From Pseudomonadota bacterium (lineage in GTDB: Bacteria > Pseudomonadota > Gammaproteobacteria > Burkholderiales > Burkholderiaceae_C): DNA of 64,000 nucleotides. Shown in pieces: positions 8,763-21,154 of this stretch (position 1 is the first letter of the stretch; every line of letters starts with the position of its first letter). Under the pieces are notes generated by a model. That model did not search any database and was not told the DNA's origin. It was given only the letters and a program-made list of their open reading frames with translations. Position numbers and translations under genes: made by a program. Where the stretch lies: NCBI GenBank assembly GCA_963205115.1, contig CAUJHV010000054.1:22245-86244 (forward strand). The letters are read 5' to 3'.

Positions 8763-9680
8763 ATGACCTCGCCGCCGTCGCCACCGCTCACTACCAGCAC
8801 CGAACCCGTGATGCTCGACCGCGTGCGCGCGGCGATGCCCGCGCTGCCGCCGGCCGAACAGCGTGTCGCGCGGCTGCTGCTGAGCGACGCGCGCAGCTTC
8901 GCGACGCTGCCCGTCGTCGAACTGGCCGAGCGCGCCGGCGTCAGCAAGCCCACCGTCGTGCGTTTCTGCCGCAGCGTGGGTTACGACGGTCTGGCCGATT
9001 TCAAGCTCAAGCTCGCCGGCAGCGTCAACGAAGGCGTGCCCTTCGTGCACCGGTCGGTCGACAGCGACGACAAACCCGGCGACCTGATCATCAAGGTCAT
9101 CGACAACGCCGTCAGCGCGCTGCTGAAGTACCGCAACGCGGCCGCCGGTCATGCGGTCGAGCGCGCCATCGCGGCACTCGTGCAGGCCGGCCGGCAGCAG
9201 CGGCGCATCGAGTTCTACGGCGTGGGCAATTCCGGCATCGTCGCGCAGGACGCGCAGCACAAGTTCTTCCGCCTGGGCGTCAGCGCCCACGCCGTCAGCG
9301 ACGGCCACGTGCAGGTCATGAGCGCCACGATGCTGCAGCCCGGCGACTGCGCGGTCATCATCAGCAATTCCGGGCGAAGCCGCGACCTGTTCGACGTGGC
9401 CGAGATCGCGCAGCGCAAGGGCGCCACCGTCATCGTCATCACCGCCAGCGGCTCACCGCTGGCGCATCTGGCGCAGCAGCCCGGACACGTGCTGCTGGCC
9501 GCGGACCATCCGGAAGACTGGGACCGCTACAGCCCGATGGTCAGCCGCTTGCTGCACCTGATCATCATCGACATCCTGACCACCGGCGTGGCACTGCGGA
9601 TGGATGGTCAGGCGCTGCAGCCGATGCTGCAGGAGATCAAGCGCAACCTGCGCACCCGGCGCTATACGCCGTCGAATTGA
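8763..9680 (+). CDS. hexR: HexR-type RpiR-family transcriptional regulator
   Basis: A sugar-phosphate-responsive DNA-binding regulator of central carbon metabolism; in proteobacteria HexR responds to KDPG. The N-terminal RpiR helix-turn-helix is seen in LAERAGVSKPTVVRFCRSVGYDG, and a C-terminal SIS sugar-phosphate-binding domain follows, with GVGNSGIVAQDAQHKFFRLG and SNSGRSRD. From the ATG at 8763 it has 305 residues; the ATG at 8811 (289 residues) matches the usual HexR length and start and is a fair alternative. It lies 26 bases after zwf on the same strand. The adjoining zwf and the HexR-like site upstream support the name. Confidence 0.9.
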   Translation: MTSPPSPPLTTSTEPVMLDRVRAAMPALPPAEQRVARLLLSDARSFATLPVVELAERAGVSKPTVVRFCRSVGYDGLADFKLKLAGSVNEGVPFVHRSVDSDDKPGDLIIKVIDNAVSALLKYRNAAAGHAVERAIAALVQAGRQQRRIEFYGVGNSGIVAQDAQHKFFRLGVSAHAVSDGHVQVMSATMLQPGDCAVIISNSGRSRDLFDVAEIAQRKGATVIVITASGSPLAHLAQQPGHVLLAADHPEDWDRYSPMVSRLLHLIIIDILTTGVALRMDGQALQPMLQEIKRNLRTRRYTPSN

Positions 9681-9755
9681 TGCCCGGTGCGGCGATGCCG
9701 CTCGGGTGATGGGTCGTCACAGACCCGGCGCGGCGGCACGGCCGCGCGCCAACCA

Positions 9756-10046
9756 TCAGGCGGGCGACAGCCCCAGCAGACCGTCCACGCCGTAAAGCGC
9801 GGCCAGTTGCGACAGCTTGGCCGGCGGGTTGGCAATGGCCAGGCGCGAGCCGCGCGACTGGCACGTGCGGCTGGCATCCAGCAGCACGGCCAGCACCGAG
9901 GTATCGAACTCGCGCAAGGCGCCCGCGTCCACCGTGAAGGGCTGCGAGCCCGGGGCCTGCGCCAGGGCTGCCTGCGTCTGGGCGTGCGCTGCAGCCGCCA
10001 CCGCCATGGTCAGCTGTGCCGGCAGTGCAAAGGCGCTGGTTGTCAT
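9756..10046 (-). CDS. mlaB: STAS-domain protein MlaB of the phospholipid transport system
   Basis: Small cytoplasmic STAS protein (96 residues) that binds the ATPase MlaF and stabilises the MlaFEDB inner-membrane complex. The STAS core appears as FDTSVLAVLLDASR, followed by LAIANPPAKLSQLAALYGVDGLL. It is the last gene of the minus-strand mlaF-E-D-A-C-B order, 20 bases after mlaC, and that context decides the name. The ATG at 10046 is preferred because it directly precedes the domain. It converges with hexR; the roughly 75 bases between their stops hold only imperfect GC-rich inverted repeats. Confidence 0.88.
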   Translation of the reverse strand: MTTSAFALPAQLTMAVAAAAHAQTQAALAQAPGSQPFTVDAGALREFDTSVLAVLLDASRTCQSRGSRLAIANPPAKLSQLAALYGVDGLLGLSPA

Positions 10047-10066
10047 GGTGGCGGCGTCCGGGCGGA

Positions 10067-10684
10067 TCACTTGCCGCCAGCGGCGGCCTTCTTGTTCAGA
10101 TCCGCCAGGTTGGCGATCAGCGCGTCGATCCCGTTGTTCGACGCGATCGGCGAGAACTGCGACTTGAAGCTCGTATCGGCCAGCCACACGCCCAGCACGT
10201 TCACGTCGTAGATCTTCCAGCCGGCGGGCTTCTTTTCCATGCGGTAGTCGAGCTGGATGGGGTCGCCTTTGCCCTTGATCTCGGTGCGCACGACCACTTC
10301 GGTGGCATCCGCGGGGGCGCGCAAGGGCTTGAGCTGGACCGTCTGGTCATGCACCTGCGTCAAGGCACCGGAATAGGTGCGCACCAACAGGACCTTGAAT
10401 TCGTCCTGCAGCCGCTGCTTCTGCGCATCGGTCGCTTCGCGCCAGGGGCGGCCCACGGCGATGGCCGTCATGCGCGCGAAATCGACGTGCGGCATGACCT
10501 TGGAATCGACCAGGCTCATGATCTTGTTGATATTGCCGGCCTGGATGTCCTTGTCGGACTTGACCGTATCGATCACTTCGGTGGAGACCTGGCGCACCAG
10601 GGCATCGGGCGCGGTCTGCGCAAAGGCCGCCGTGGTCAGGGCCGCCACGGACAGGGTCAGGACCGTCAGAATTCGCTTGAACAT
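10067..10684 (-). CDS. mlaC: Periplasmic phospholipid-binding protein MlaC
   Basis: MlaC ferries phospholipid across the periplasm between the outer-membrane MlaA complex and the inner-membrane MlaFEDB complex. The 205-residue precursor has a Sec signal peptide (MFKRILTVL... ending TAAFAQ) and the MlaC/Ttg2 fold with the conserved stretch GRPWREATDAQKQRL and LLVRTYSGAL. The ATG at 10684 follows AAGGAA; the frame stays open upstream without homology. It lies between mlaA and mlaB. An internal stop-free frame on the other strand is a shadow. Confidence 0.95.
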   Translation of the reverse strand: MFKRILTVLTLSVAALTTAAFAQTAPDALVRQVSTEVIDTVKSDKDIQAGNINKIMSLVDSKVMPHVDFARMTAIAVGRPWREATDAQKQRLQDEFKVLLVRTYSGALTQVHDQTVQLKPLRAPADATEVVVRTEIKGKGDPIQLDYRMEKKPAGWKIYDVNVLGVWLADTSFKSQFSPIASNNGIDALIANLADLNKKAAAGGK

Positions 10685-10775
10685 CGTTTCCTTCACTTCC
10701 TGGTGACGGTGGCTCATGGCCACCTGAGGCATTTAACGCAGCCATCGCCCGGTCGGTTCACCGGGGGCTGTCGGA

Positions 10776-11558
10776 TTACTTGGGCGCCGGCTGGCGATCG
10801 GCCGGCTCGTCGTCCGGCTCGGGCGGCGGATTGCCGTCGTACACCGCCGCGCGTCGCCGTGCCAGATACGAATCGCGCACGAACGTATAGCGGTCCAGCG
10901 CGACCTGGTTGAGCACGCTGCTGGCAGTCAACAGACCCGCGCGCTTGTCGATGAGTTCCATCGCCGTGATCGCGTAGCGGTGATTGCTGTTGCTCACCAG
11001 CGACGTGAAGCTCGCCGCGCGGTCCAGCGGCCAGGCCGAGCCGTCACGCACATTGCTGGCACCGATCAGCGGCAGCACCAGATACGGACCGGTGGGCACG
11101 CCCCAGCGGCCCAGGGTCTGGCCGAAGTCTTCGGTCTGGCGTTCGATGCCGGCCTCGCCCGCGATATCCAGCAGGCCGCCCAGGCCGAAGGTGCTGTTGA
11201 CCGCCACGCGCATGATCATCTCGAACGTGGCTTGCGGCTTGCCCTGCAGCGCGTGATTCACGGCCGACCAGGCGTCGCCGACGTTGCCCAGGACATTCTC
11301 GAAGCCTTGCGACACGACGCGCGGCACCACGGCCTTGTAGGCCCTGGCCAGCGGCGCCAGGACGGCCGCGTCGACGCTTTCGTTGAAGCCGAAGATCGCG
11401 CGGTTGAACCGTTCCCAGGGGTCGGTGGGCGAGACCTTCACCGGGGCCGCCGGCGCGGCCGAGGCCGCCGTCGGCCCTGGTGCGGTGGCACAGCCGCCGA
11501 GGCCCCATGCGCCAGCCACAGCTCCCGCCAGCGCGACGCAGCGCAGACCGCCTGTCAT
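10776..11558 (-). CDS. mlaA: Outer-membrane lipoprotein MlaA (VacJ)
   Basis: MlaA removes misplaced phospholipids from the outer leaflet of the outer membrane. The 260-residue precursor has a lipoprotein signal with lipobox LGGC (Cys about residue 21) and the MlaA core: DPWERFNRAIFGFNE, then NSTFGLGGLLDIAGEAG, then TEDFGQTLGRWGVPTGPYLVLP. The tail is proline- and acid-rich. The ATG at 11558 lies eight bases after the mlaD stop. In enterobacteria mlaA is unlinked to mlaFEDCB; here it is in the operon between mlaD and mlaC, as usual for Burkholderiales. Confidence 0.96.
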   Translation of the reverse strand: MTGGLRCVALAGAVAGAWGLGGCATAPGPTAASAAPAAPVKVSPTDPWERFNRAIFGFNESVDAAVLAPLARAYKAVVPRVVSQGFENVLGNVGDAWSAVNHALQGKPQATFEMIMRVAVNSTFGLGGLLDIAGEAGIERQTEDFGQTLGRWGVPTGPYLVLPLIGASNVRDGSAWPLDRAASFTSLVSNSNHRYAITAMELIDKRAGLLTASSVLNQVALDRYTFVRDSYLARRRAAVYDGNPPPEPDDEPADRQPAPK

Positions 11559-11566
11559 TCGCGGGC

Positions 11567-12049
11567 TCACTTCTTGGCTCCCGTGTCGGCCGCCGCCTCG
11601 CCGGCCTTGCTGGTGACGAGCTGGCCGATGAGGTTTTCCAGCACCACGGCCGATTGCGTCTGGCTGATGCGCCCGCCCGCTGCGAGGTTTTCGTCCGACG
11701 AACCCGGCTCGATGCCGATGTACTGGTCGCCCAGCAGACCTGCGGTCAGGATCTTGGCCGACGAGTCTTTCGGGAACTGCACGTGGCTGTCGATCTCCAT
11801 CGAGACCACGCCCTGGTAGGTCTTGGGATCCAGCGCAATGCTCGTCACGCGGCCGATGGTGACACCGGCGCTGCGGATGGGCGAGCGTGGCTTCAGGCCG
11901 CCGATGTTGTCGAAGCGTGCGGTCACCAGATAGCCCTTGCTGGCGCCGAAGCTGGTGAGATTGGCCGCCTGCAGGGCCAGGAAGACCAGCCCGGCCAGGC
12001 CGAGCAGGACAAACAGGCCCACCAGGGTCTCGATACCGCGTTTGTTCAT
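11567..12049 (-). CDS. mlaD: MCE-domain protein MlaD
   Basis: MlaD is an inner-membrane-anchored MCE protein that forms a hexameric ring through which phospholipid passes. The 160-residue chain has one N-terminal membrane helix (about 8-28) and one MCE domain starting near YLVTARFDNIGGLKPRSPIR and ending around LLGDQYIGIEPGS. It is transcribed after mlaE (36-base gap) and before mlaA (8-base gap). Length is close to the usual 150-185. A short charged and alanine-rich tail follows the MCE core. Confidence 0.95.
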   Translation of the reverse strand: MNKRGIETLVGLFVLLGLAGLVFLALQAANLTSFGASKGYLVTARFDNIGGLKPRSPIRSAGVTIGRVTSIALDPKTYQGVVSMEIDSHVQFPKDSSAKILTAGLLGDQYIGIEPGSSDENLAAGGRISQTQSAVVLENLIGQLVTSKAGEAAADTGAKK

Positions 12050-12085
12050 GTTTTTTGATCCCCAGTTGCTGCAGCGTCGGCCGGC

Positions 12086-12868
12086 TCAAGGCGTCGAGAA
12101 CATCAAGGCCGTCAGCACGAAGTCCATCGCCAGCACGCCCAGCGAGGAGATGACGACCGTGCGCGTGGTCGCGTAGGCCACACCTTCCGGCGTGGCCTCG
12201 GTTTCGTGGCCTTGATAGAGCGCCACCATCGTGCAGATGATGCCGAAGACGAAGCTCTTGACGATGCCGTTGCCCACGTCGCGGAAGACATCGACCTTGG
12301 ACTGCTGGATGCTCCAGAAATTGCCTGAGTCCACGCCGATCAGCAGCACGGCCACGACGTAGGCGCCCAGGATGCCCACGGCCGAGAACAGGATCGCCAG
12401 CAGCGGCATCGAGACCACGCCGGCCAGGAAGCGCGGCGCGAGGATGCGGCTCTTCGGGTCGACGGCCATCATCTCCATCGCCGCGAGCTGCTCGCCCGCT
12501 TTCATCAGGCCGATCTCGGCCGTCAGCGAGGTGCCCGCACGGCCGGCGAACAGCAAGGCGGTGACAACCGGTCCGAGTTCGCGCACCAGCGAGAGATTGA
12601 CGATCAGGCCCAGCGATTCCGTCGCCCCGTAGGTCACCAGCGCGTAGTACATCTGCAGCGCCAGCACGAAGCCCACGGCCGTGCCCGAGGCCAGGATGAT
12701 CAGCAGCGAGAGGTTGCCCACCGCGTGGATCTGGTGCACGACCAGGCCGAAGCGCCGCAGCGACGCGGGAATCGCCATCAGTACGTCCGCGGTGAAGGCC
12801 GCGGCATGGCCGAGGCCCCGCAGCATCTTCAGCACGCGCGCGCCCAGCGAGGCGATGAAGTCGATCAC
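12086..12868 (-). CDS. mlaE: Phospholipid ABC transporter permease MlaE
   Basis: Inner-membrane permease of the MlaFEDB complex, 260 residues and about five to six hydrophobic segments. It carries the MlaE family pattern LVRELGPVVTALLFAGRAGTS and ITAEIGLMKAGEQLAAMEMM-like stretch (here SLTAEIGLMKAGEQ). The start is a GTG at 12868 that overlaps the mlaF stop (GTGA); the frame is open upstream inside mlaF but that part is not homologous. Tight overlap means translational coupling with the ATPase. Confidence 0.95.
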   Translation of the reverse strand: MIDFIASLGARVLKMLRGLGHAAAFTADVLMAIPASLRRFGLVVHQIHAVGNLSLLIILASGTAVGFVLALQMYYALVTYGATESLGLIVNLSLVRELGPVVTALLFAGRAGTSLTAEIGLMKAGEQLAAMEMMAVDPKSRILAPRFLAGVVSMPLLAILFSAVGILGAYVVAVLLIGVDSGNFWSIQQSKVDVFRDVGNGIVKSFVFGIICTMVALYQGHETEATPEGVAYATTRTVVISSLGVLAMDFVLTALMFSTP

Positions 12869-13683
12869 GCCGCGTTCTCCCGGGGGCCGAAATCCTCGGC
12901 CATCGACGGCGCGGGGTAGTGGAACTTCACCGGACCGTCGGGTTCGCCGCGCACGAACTGGCGCACTTCCGGGTCGGTGCTGCCCATCAGGTCCGCCGGC
13001 GAACCCTTGGCGACCACGCGGCCGCCGGCGGCCATCAGGATCACGTAGTCGCTGATGGCCATGCACTCGGGCACGTCGTGCGAGACCACCAGCGAGGTGG
13101 CGCCCGTGACGTCGTTGAGCGTGCGGATCAGCTTGGCAGCCACGCCCATGGAGATCAGGTCCAGGCCGGCGAAGGGCTCGTCGTACATGATCAGCTCGGG
13201 GTCCAGCGCGATGGCGCGCGCCAGCGCGATGCGCCGCGCCATGCCGCCGGAGACTTCGCTGATGCGCAGCGGCGCCGCGCCACGCAGGCCGACGGCGTTG
13301 AGCTTCATCAGCACGATGTCGCGGATCAGCGCCTCGGGCAAGCCGCTGTGCTCGCGCAGCGGAAAGGCCACGTTGTCGAAGACCGTCAGGTCGGTGAACA
13401 GCGCGCCGAACTGGAACAGCATGCCCATGCGCCGGCGCAGGCGGTACATCAGTGCGCGATCGCTCGCCACCACCTTTTCGCCGTCGAAACGCACCTCGCC
13501 GGAATTGGGCGTGTGGCTGCCGCCGATCAAACGCATCAGCGTGGTCTTGCCGCAGCCCGATCCGCCGAGGATGGCCGTGACCTTGCCGCGCGGGAAGTTC
13601 AGCGAGATGTCGCTCAGGATCAGCCGGCTCGCGTCATAGCCGAACGTGACATGGTCGATCTCGATGAGGGCGTCTGTGCTCAA
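12865..13683 (-). CDS. mlaF: Phospholipid ABC transporter ATPase MlaF
   Basis: ATPase of the Mla phospholipid transporter, first gene of the operon. Walker A is GGSGCGKTT, the signature is VSGGMARR, Walker B is LIMYDEPFAGLD, and the switch histidine is in VVSHDV. No ATG precedes the conserved region (DALIEIDHVTFGYD). Available starts are TTG at 13683 (272 residues, close to the usual 269), TTG at 13719 and TTG at 13746 (293 residues); none has a good ribosome site. I use 13683. The promoter must lie in or near the 3' end of gltD, since only about 110 bases separate them and no strong terminator is visible. Confidence 0.93.
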   Translation of the reverse strand: MSTDALIEIDHVTFGYDASRLILSDISLNFPRGKVTAILGGSGCGKTTLMRLIGGSHTPNSGEVRFDGEKVVASDRALMYRLRRRMGMLFQFGALFTDLTVFDNVAFPLREHSGLPEALIRDIVLMKLNAVGLRGAAPLRISEVSGGMARRIALARAIALDPELIMYDEPFAGLDLISMGVAAKLIRTLNDVTGATSLVVSHDVPECMAISDYVILMAAGGRVVAKGSPADLMGSTDPEVRQFVRGEPDGPVKFHYPAPSMAEDFGPRENAA

Positions 13684-13795
13684 ACAGGCTGAACCCGGAG
13701 ACCGGGTCGATACGGACAATCCCGAATTTTTGCACAGTGCGGTCAAGACCCCCGAAAGAGGTCAGGTGGCCGCGACCCAGCCGCGGCAGGCCCGC

Positions 13796-15274
13796 TCAGC
13801 GCGGCAGCGTGCTGCGCCCCATCAGCCAGCTGTCGACCGCCCGCGCGGCCTGGCGGCCCTCACGAATCGCCCACACCACCAGGCTCTGGCCGCGGCGCAT
13901 GTCACCGGCCGCGAAGACCTTGTCGACATTCGTGCGGTAGCCCGTGCCGTCTTCCGTGCCGGCCTTGGCATTGCCGCGCGCGTCCTTGTCCACGCCGAAG
14001 GCTTCGAGCACGGTGGGCACCGGATTCACGAAGCCCATGGCCAGCAGCACGAGGTCGGCTTTCCATTCCTTCTCGGTGCCGGGGATCTCCGTCATCTTGC
14101 CGCCCTGCCATTGCAGTTCGACGGTCTTTAGGCCCACGACGCGGTGCTTGTCCTTGCCCGTGCCGGCGATGAATTCCTTGGTGGCGATCGCGAAGGTGCG
14201 CGCGCAGCCTTCGTCGTGGCTGGAGCTGGTGCGCAGCTTGTAGGGCCAGTACGGCCAGGTCAGCGGGCGGTCTTCCTGCTCCGGCGGCATGGGCATCAGC
14301 TCGAACTGCGTCACGCTGGCCGCGCCGTGGCGGTTGCTGGTGCCCACGCAGTCGCTGCCGGTGTCGCCGCCGCCGATGACGATGACGTGTTTGCCGGTGG
14401 CCATGATCTGGCCCTTGAGCTTGTCGCCGGCCACGACCTTGTTCTGCATCGGCAGGAATTCCATCGCGAAGTGCACGCCGTCGAGCTGGCGCCCCGGCAC
14501 GGGCAAGTCGCGCGATTGCTCGGAGCCGCCGGTCAGCAGCACCGCGTCGAATTCGCCCTTCAGCTGCTCGGCCGTGATCACATGCTGCGCATCGTTGGTG
14601 ACCTTGCTGCCTTCGGGCATGGCGCCCACCAGCACGCCGGTGCGGAAGCTCACGCCTTCGGCCTGCATCTGCGCGACGCGGCGATCGATGTGCGACTTCT
14701 CCATCTTGAAGTCGGGAATGCCGTAGCGCAGCAGGCCACCGACGCGGCTGTTCTTCTCGAACACCGTGACGTCGTGGCCGGCACGTGCGAGCTGCTGCGC
14801 AGCCGCCAGGCCGGCGGGGCCGGAACCCACGACGGCCACACGCTTGCCGGTCTTCGCCCGCGCGGGCTGCGGCTGCACCCAGCCTTCGGCCCAGGCACGG
14901 TCGATGATGGCGTGTTCGATGGACTTGATGCCCACCGCGTCGTCATTGACGTTCAGCGTGCAGGCGGCCTCGCAAGGTGCGGGGCACACGCGGCCGGTGA
15001 ACTCCGGGAAGTTGTTCGTCGAGTGCAGCACGTCGATGGCCAGGCGCCAGTCGCCGCGGTAGACGAGGTCGTTGAAGTCCGGAATGATGTTGTTGACCGG
15101 GCAGCCGTTGTTGCAGAACGGCGTGCCGCAGTCCATGCAGCGTGCGCCCTGGACCTTCGCCTGATCGGCGTTCAGGCCGATGACAAATTCCTTGTAGTTC
15201 TTGACGCGCTTCTCGACCGCTTCGTAGCCCTCTTCGAGGCGCTCGAATTCCATGAAGCCGGTGACTTTTCCCAT
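13796..15274 (-). CDS. gltD: Glutamate synthase (NADPH) small subunit
   Basis: The 492-residue beta subunit takes electrons from NADPH through FAD and passes them to GltB for glutamate synthesis. The N-terminal region carries the cysteine clusters for two [4Fe-4S] centres (CMDCGTPFCNNGCP and CPAPCEAAC). Two Rossmann motifs follow: VVGSGPAGLAAAQQLARAG for FAD and VIGGGDTGSD for NADPH. The C-terminal ATGDMRRGQSLVVWAI-like stretch (here AAGDMRRGQSLVVWAI) completes the FAD site. It lies about 100 bases after gltB on the same strand. Length is normal. Confidence 0.97.
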   Translation of the reverse strand: MGKVTGFMEFERLEEGYEAVEKRVKNYKEFVIGLNADQAKVQGARCMDCGTPFCNNGCPVNNIIPDFNDLVYRGDWRLAIDVLHSTNNFPEFTGRVCPAPCEAACTLNVNDDAVGIKSIEHAIIDRAWAEGWVQPQPARAKTGKRVAVVGSGPAGLAAAQQLARAGHDVTVFEKNSRVGGLLRYGIPDFKMEKSHIDRRVAQMQAEGVSFRTGVLVGAMPEGSKVTNDAQHVITAEQLKGEFDAVLLTGGSEQSRDLPVPGRQLDGVHFAMEFLPMQNKVVAGDKLKGQIMATGKHVIVIGGGDTGSDCVGTSNRHGAASVTQFELMPMPPEQEDRPLTWPYWPYKLRTSSSHDEGCARTFAIATKEFIAGTGKDKHRVVGLKTVELQWQGGKMTEIPGTEKEWKADLVLLAMGFVNPVPTVLEAFGVDKDARGNAKAGTEDGTGYRTNVDKVFAAGDMRRGQSLVVWAIREGRQAARAVDSWLMGRSTLPR

Positions 15275-15375
15275 GGTTCACTCACTCGTTCGTTGATCGT
15301 GCCGGGCGCCCGCGGGCGCCGGGCCGCTGCTCACCGGTGCGCCGCCGCGTGGCGCGCGCACCGGAGCCAGCGTGT

Positions 15376-20121
<4,746 letters not shown>

Positions 20122-20446
20122 GGGTTCTTCTCCTGGTCCCGGGCATGCCAATGGCCCGGGGAAACGTCCTGTTGCGGAAGAATAGTGCAGCGCAGCATGA
20201 AGCTCAACCGCTTTTAATTGGGGTCGGAGTCAGTTTAAATGACGTAGCTTCGAAATTTTCAATTAATTGGGGACATAACAAACGCATGACCCCATGCGCA
20301 ACGCCGGTCGCCTGCAGGGTGGCGCGACGAGTCGCAATTCGCATGCCATGCCTCGAGTTCCGCTGGCCAGCGGCGTGTACGCTTGGCGCGCGGCCATGGA
20401 ACACCATGCCGCCACGCCCGTGTTGTGCCCGCAGCGCGTGGCCTTC
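20122..20446. other. Intergenic region between RAYT-like gene and gltB
   Basis: These 325 bases hold no credible gene. The part next to gltB (about 20160-20290) is markedly AT-rich against the GC-rich background and contains the repeats described separately, so the gltB promoter region probably lies here. From 20290 to 20446 it returns to GC-rich sequence in which I see no clear element. Confidence 0.6.
20214..20272. repeat. REP-like element: two TTAATTGGGG copies around a palindrome
   Basis: TTAATTGGGG occurs at 20214-20223 and again at 20263-20272. Between them is the near-perfect palindrome GTCAGTTTAAATGAC (20229-20243). AATTGGGG-type repeats with short palindromes are commonly found beside RAYT genes, and one such gene ends 175 bases away at 20447. 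Role unknown; it could be an old transposition target or part of the gltB promoter. Confidence 0.55.
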
Positions 20447-21142
20447 TCAGGAGCCCGGCGGCTGCCGGCCACGCGGTGGCGACGCGCGGCGCGGGCGCCC
20501 CCGCGGACGCGGCTTCAGCGGCATGGCCGTCAAGGGCTGCAGCGCCGTCAGGGTCTGTGCGGCCGCCAAGGGGCGGCCCGTCGACAAGGCACCCAGCACA
20601 CGAGCGGCTGACGGGGCGTCCAGGCCGGCTTCCAGGCGCTGGCGCCAGGCCATGTGGCGATCGAACGGTGTATTGCCCAGCGCCCAATAGGCTGGCGGAT
20701 CGACGAGGGCGGCATCGTGCATGTCCCCCAGATGGTGCGCCCCGCTCGATGCCGCGGGCGACAGCGGCTCGACCTGTTCGACGAAGGCCAGCGCCGTCAG
20801 TTCCAGTTCACCGCCCTCCACCGCCGCGCACTGGAAGCGGCCCGCCCACAGCGTGCCCTGCCGGTGGTGCCTGGCGTTGAACGCCGCCACGTAGCGCCGG
20901 CCGAGATCCTGGATCATGCGGCTGAGCGCCTGAGCTGACGGCGGGCGCAGCAGCAGCCGGTATTCGGTGGCCTGCAGCGACCAGCCGTGCAGCACGACCT
21001 TGTGTGTGGCGGCCACATCCCGAAGGATGTCGAGCCAGCGCTGCTGATCCACCGCGTCATGCGCGACGGCGCCCGCGTTGTGCCCCCGCTGGCGCACCAG
21101 GTGCGCAAAGCCGGCCAGGATGAACCGCGCCTGCCGCGCCAT
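20447..21142 (-). CDS. RAYT/IS200-like transposase relative with degenerate HUH motif
   Basis: The 231-residue product follows the RAYT (REP-associated tyrosine transposase, COG1943) pattern: N-terminal ARQARFILAGFAHLVRQRG, then GRRYVAAFNARHHRQGTLWAGRF, then SSGAHHLGD and PAYWALGNTPFDR. Tyr84 in the tyrosine-bearing helix is kept. The metal-binding HUH motif, usually NHVHLL, reads TEYRLL at residues 59-64, so both histidines are gone. The frame is intact, so this looks like a protein put to another use (or slow decay) and not an active transposase. It starts 12 bases after the aroB stop on the same strand and so is probably co-transcribed with aroKB. The C-terminal tail is Arg/Pro-rich (RPRGRPRRASPPRGRQ), which suggests nucleic-acid binding. 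Confidence 0.8.
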   Translation of the reverse strand: MARQARFILAGFAHLVRQRGHNAGAVAHDAVDQQRWLDILRDVAATHKVVLHGWSLQATEYRLLLRPPSAQALSRMIQDLGRRYVAAFNARHHRQGTLWAGRFQCAAVEGGELELTALAFVEQVEPLSPAASSGAHHLGDMHDAALVDPPAYWALGNTPFDRHMAWRQRLEAGLDAPSAARVLGALSTGRPLAAAQTLTALQPLTAMPLKPRPRGRPRRASPPRGRQPPGS

Positions 21143-21154
21143 ATCAAGCGTGCG

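Noticed and set aside
9681..9755. Terminator between convergent hexR and mlaB
   Set aside because: GC-rich inverted repeats occur but the stem is imperfect and no T run follows on either side.
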